64,000 bases of DNA from Ichthyophis bannanicus (Eukaryota > Chordata > Amphibia > Gymnophiona > Ichthyophiidae). Position 1 is the stretch's first letter. Each line of letters starts with the position of its first letter. Positions 63,367 through 64,000 of the stretch are shown piece after piece. The position numbers and the translations under genes were made by a program. The stretch is taken from positions 519,180,686-519,244,685 of the forward strand of contig CM066037.1 in NCBI GenBank assembly GCA_033557465.1. Reading direction: 5' to 3'. Below the pieces are notes generated by a model. It saw nothing but the letters and a program-made list of their open reading frames with translations, ran no database searches and was not told where the DNA came from.

Positions 63367-64000
63367 AAAGCACAGTTACTTACCTGTAACAGGTGATCTC
63401 TGGGAACAGCAGGAATAAGTCTTCACATATGGGTACGTCGGTACCGACGGAGCCTGCACGGGAATGCTCCCCAGCATCCAATCAGAAAGCTTTTGGGAGC
63501 ATCCCTCGTGCCTGCGCACTGTCTTCCCGCCTTCCTGACTGACTCTCCTCAGTTGAGTTTCATAGCTGAGACAAAGGGAGAGAGACAGGAAAGAAGATAG
63601 ATAGATAGATACAACTCCTAGGGGAGGTGGGTGGGTTGTGAAGACTTATTCCTGCTGTTCCCAGAGATCACCTGTTATCTCCAGGAACAAGCAGGAATGA
63701 GTCTTCACATATGGGGACTCCCAAGCTAAGATGTCCTGACATGTTGAAGAATGAAAACATGCTACACCTCATATGGCCAGGCATCCTAGGGATGGAGGGC
63801 AGGAGTTGAAAAGAGAGGAGCTGTAGAAAACACAGCTAACCTAGGGAAGGACTACTTACAAGGAGTCCTTGCCAGTGTGACTATTATCAAAAGATATAAT
63901 GAGATGAGAACCATCAAAATATTGAAAATGAACAATTGCCATATAACACTCACCTACTGGAATGCAGGAAGTAGAGAGGTTGATTGAGTCTACTGGGGAT
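63367..64000 (-). mobile_element. DIRS-I on the minus strand, right end (continues past the window)
   Basis: AAA at 63367-63369 (TTT on the element strand) precedes GCACAGTTACTTACCTG, the end shared with DIRS-A. The right repeat with the perfect palindrome CGTCGGTACCGACG follows, then the ICR at about 63643-63715. Beyond the ICR, CATATGGGGACTCCC is the usual 3' UTR border. The ICR lacks about 17-20 bases at the joint (ACCTGTTA runs straight into TCTCCAGG). No recombinase codons are recognised before the window ends. Confidence 0.82.

Overview
The window looks like one stretch of a large, repeat-rich vertebrate genome. An amphibian, perhaps a caecilian, fits best, but this is inferred from the repeat mix alone (abundant DIRS tyrosine-recombinase retrotransposons, CR1 and L2 LINEs, Penelope-like elements, hAT and Tc1 transposons, tRNA-derived SINEs). 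There is no bacterial-type gene organisation. The only host gene I can support lies on the + strand. It is the 3' part of an oxysterol-binding-protein-related gene of the ORP5/ORP8 group, most like OSBPL8. Five exons with proper splice sites and matching phases are visible at 5842-5921, 12644-12780, 19400-19585, 57808-57895 and 58348-58453, plus a doubtful terminal exon at 58671-58735. Nearly everything else is transposon sequence in its introns; the third visible intron is about 38.2 kb. Layout: 1-5.6 kb holds DIRS-A inserted in DIRS-B, itself inserted in a CR1 LINE. 5.9-7.0 kb holds small non-autonomous repeats. 8.0-12.4 kb is a nearly full CR1 (SGNH-esterase ORF1, endonuclease, RT) split by a SINE. 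13.9-18.6 kb has two Penelope-like fragments, a DIRS fragment (C) and a second CR1. 20.57-30.99 kb is DIRS-D with a second, different DIRS (E, 23.53-29.13 kb) nested in its RNase H region. 31-39.3 kb is an old decayed DIRS (K) carrying a Tc1 element, itself split by a 2.5-kb hAT-type element, and a CR1 insertion. 39.75-45.5 kb is DIRS-F inside the ORF of a minus-strand L2. 46.7-48.9 kb has CR1 and L2 ends and hairpin repeats. 49.0-57.5 kb is old DIRS-H hosting DIRS-G, which carries a 1.46-kb solo LTR with a long open frame. 58.80-61.33 kb is a second copy of the hAT-type element. A minus-strand DIRS (I) begins at 63.37 kb and runs off the window. Nesting gives a relative time order: for example intron, then D, then E. 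The DIRS copies show the textbook architecture (gag, RT-RNase H, tyrosine recombinase, inverted terminal repeats, internal complementary region). Several junctions can be read to the base: the internal complementary region predicts the circle joint, and the same trinucleotide (TTT for one family, TTC for element E) sits at the insertion borders. All DIRS copies carry lesions, so none appears autonomous as read; element E is the least damaged. The most unusual items are the hAT-type family with a C-rich minisatellite and a roughly 190-bp-arm palindrome, the solo LTR with a 347-codon open frame, an inverted recombinase patch inside a gag gene, and a conserved eight-ligand Cys/His motif at the start of the DIRS gag.
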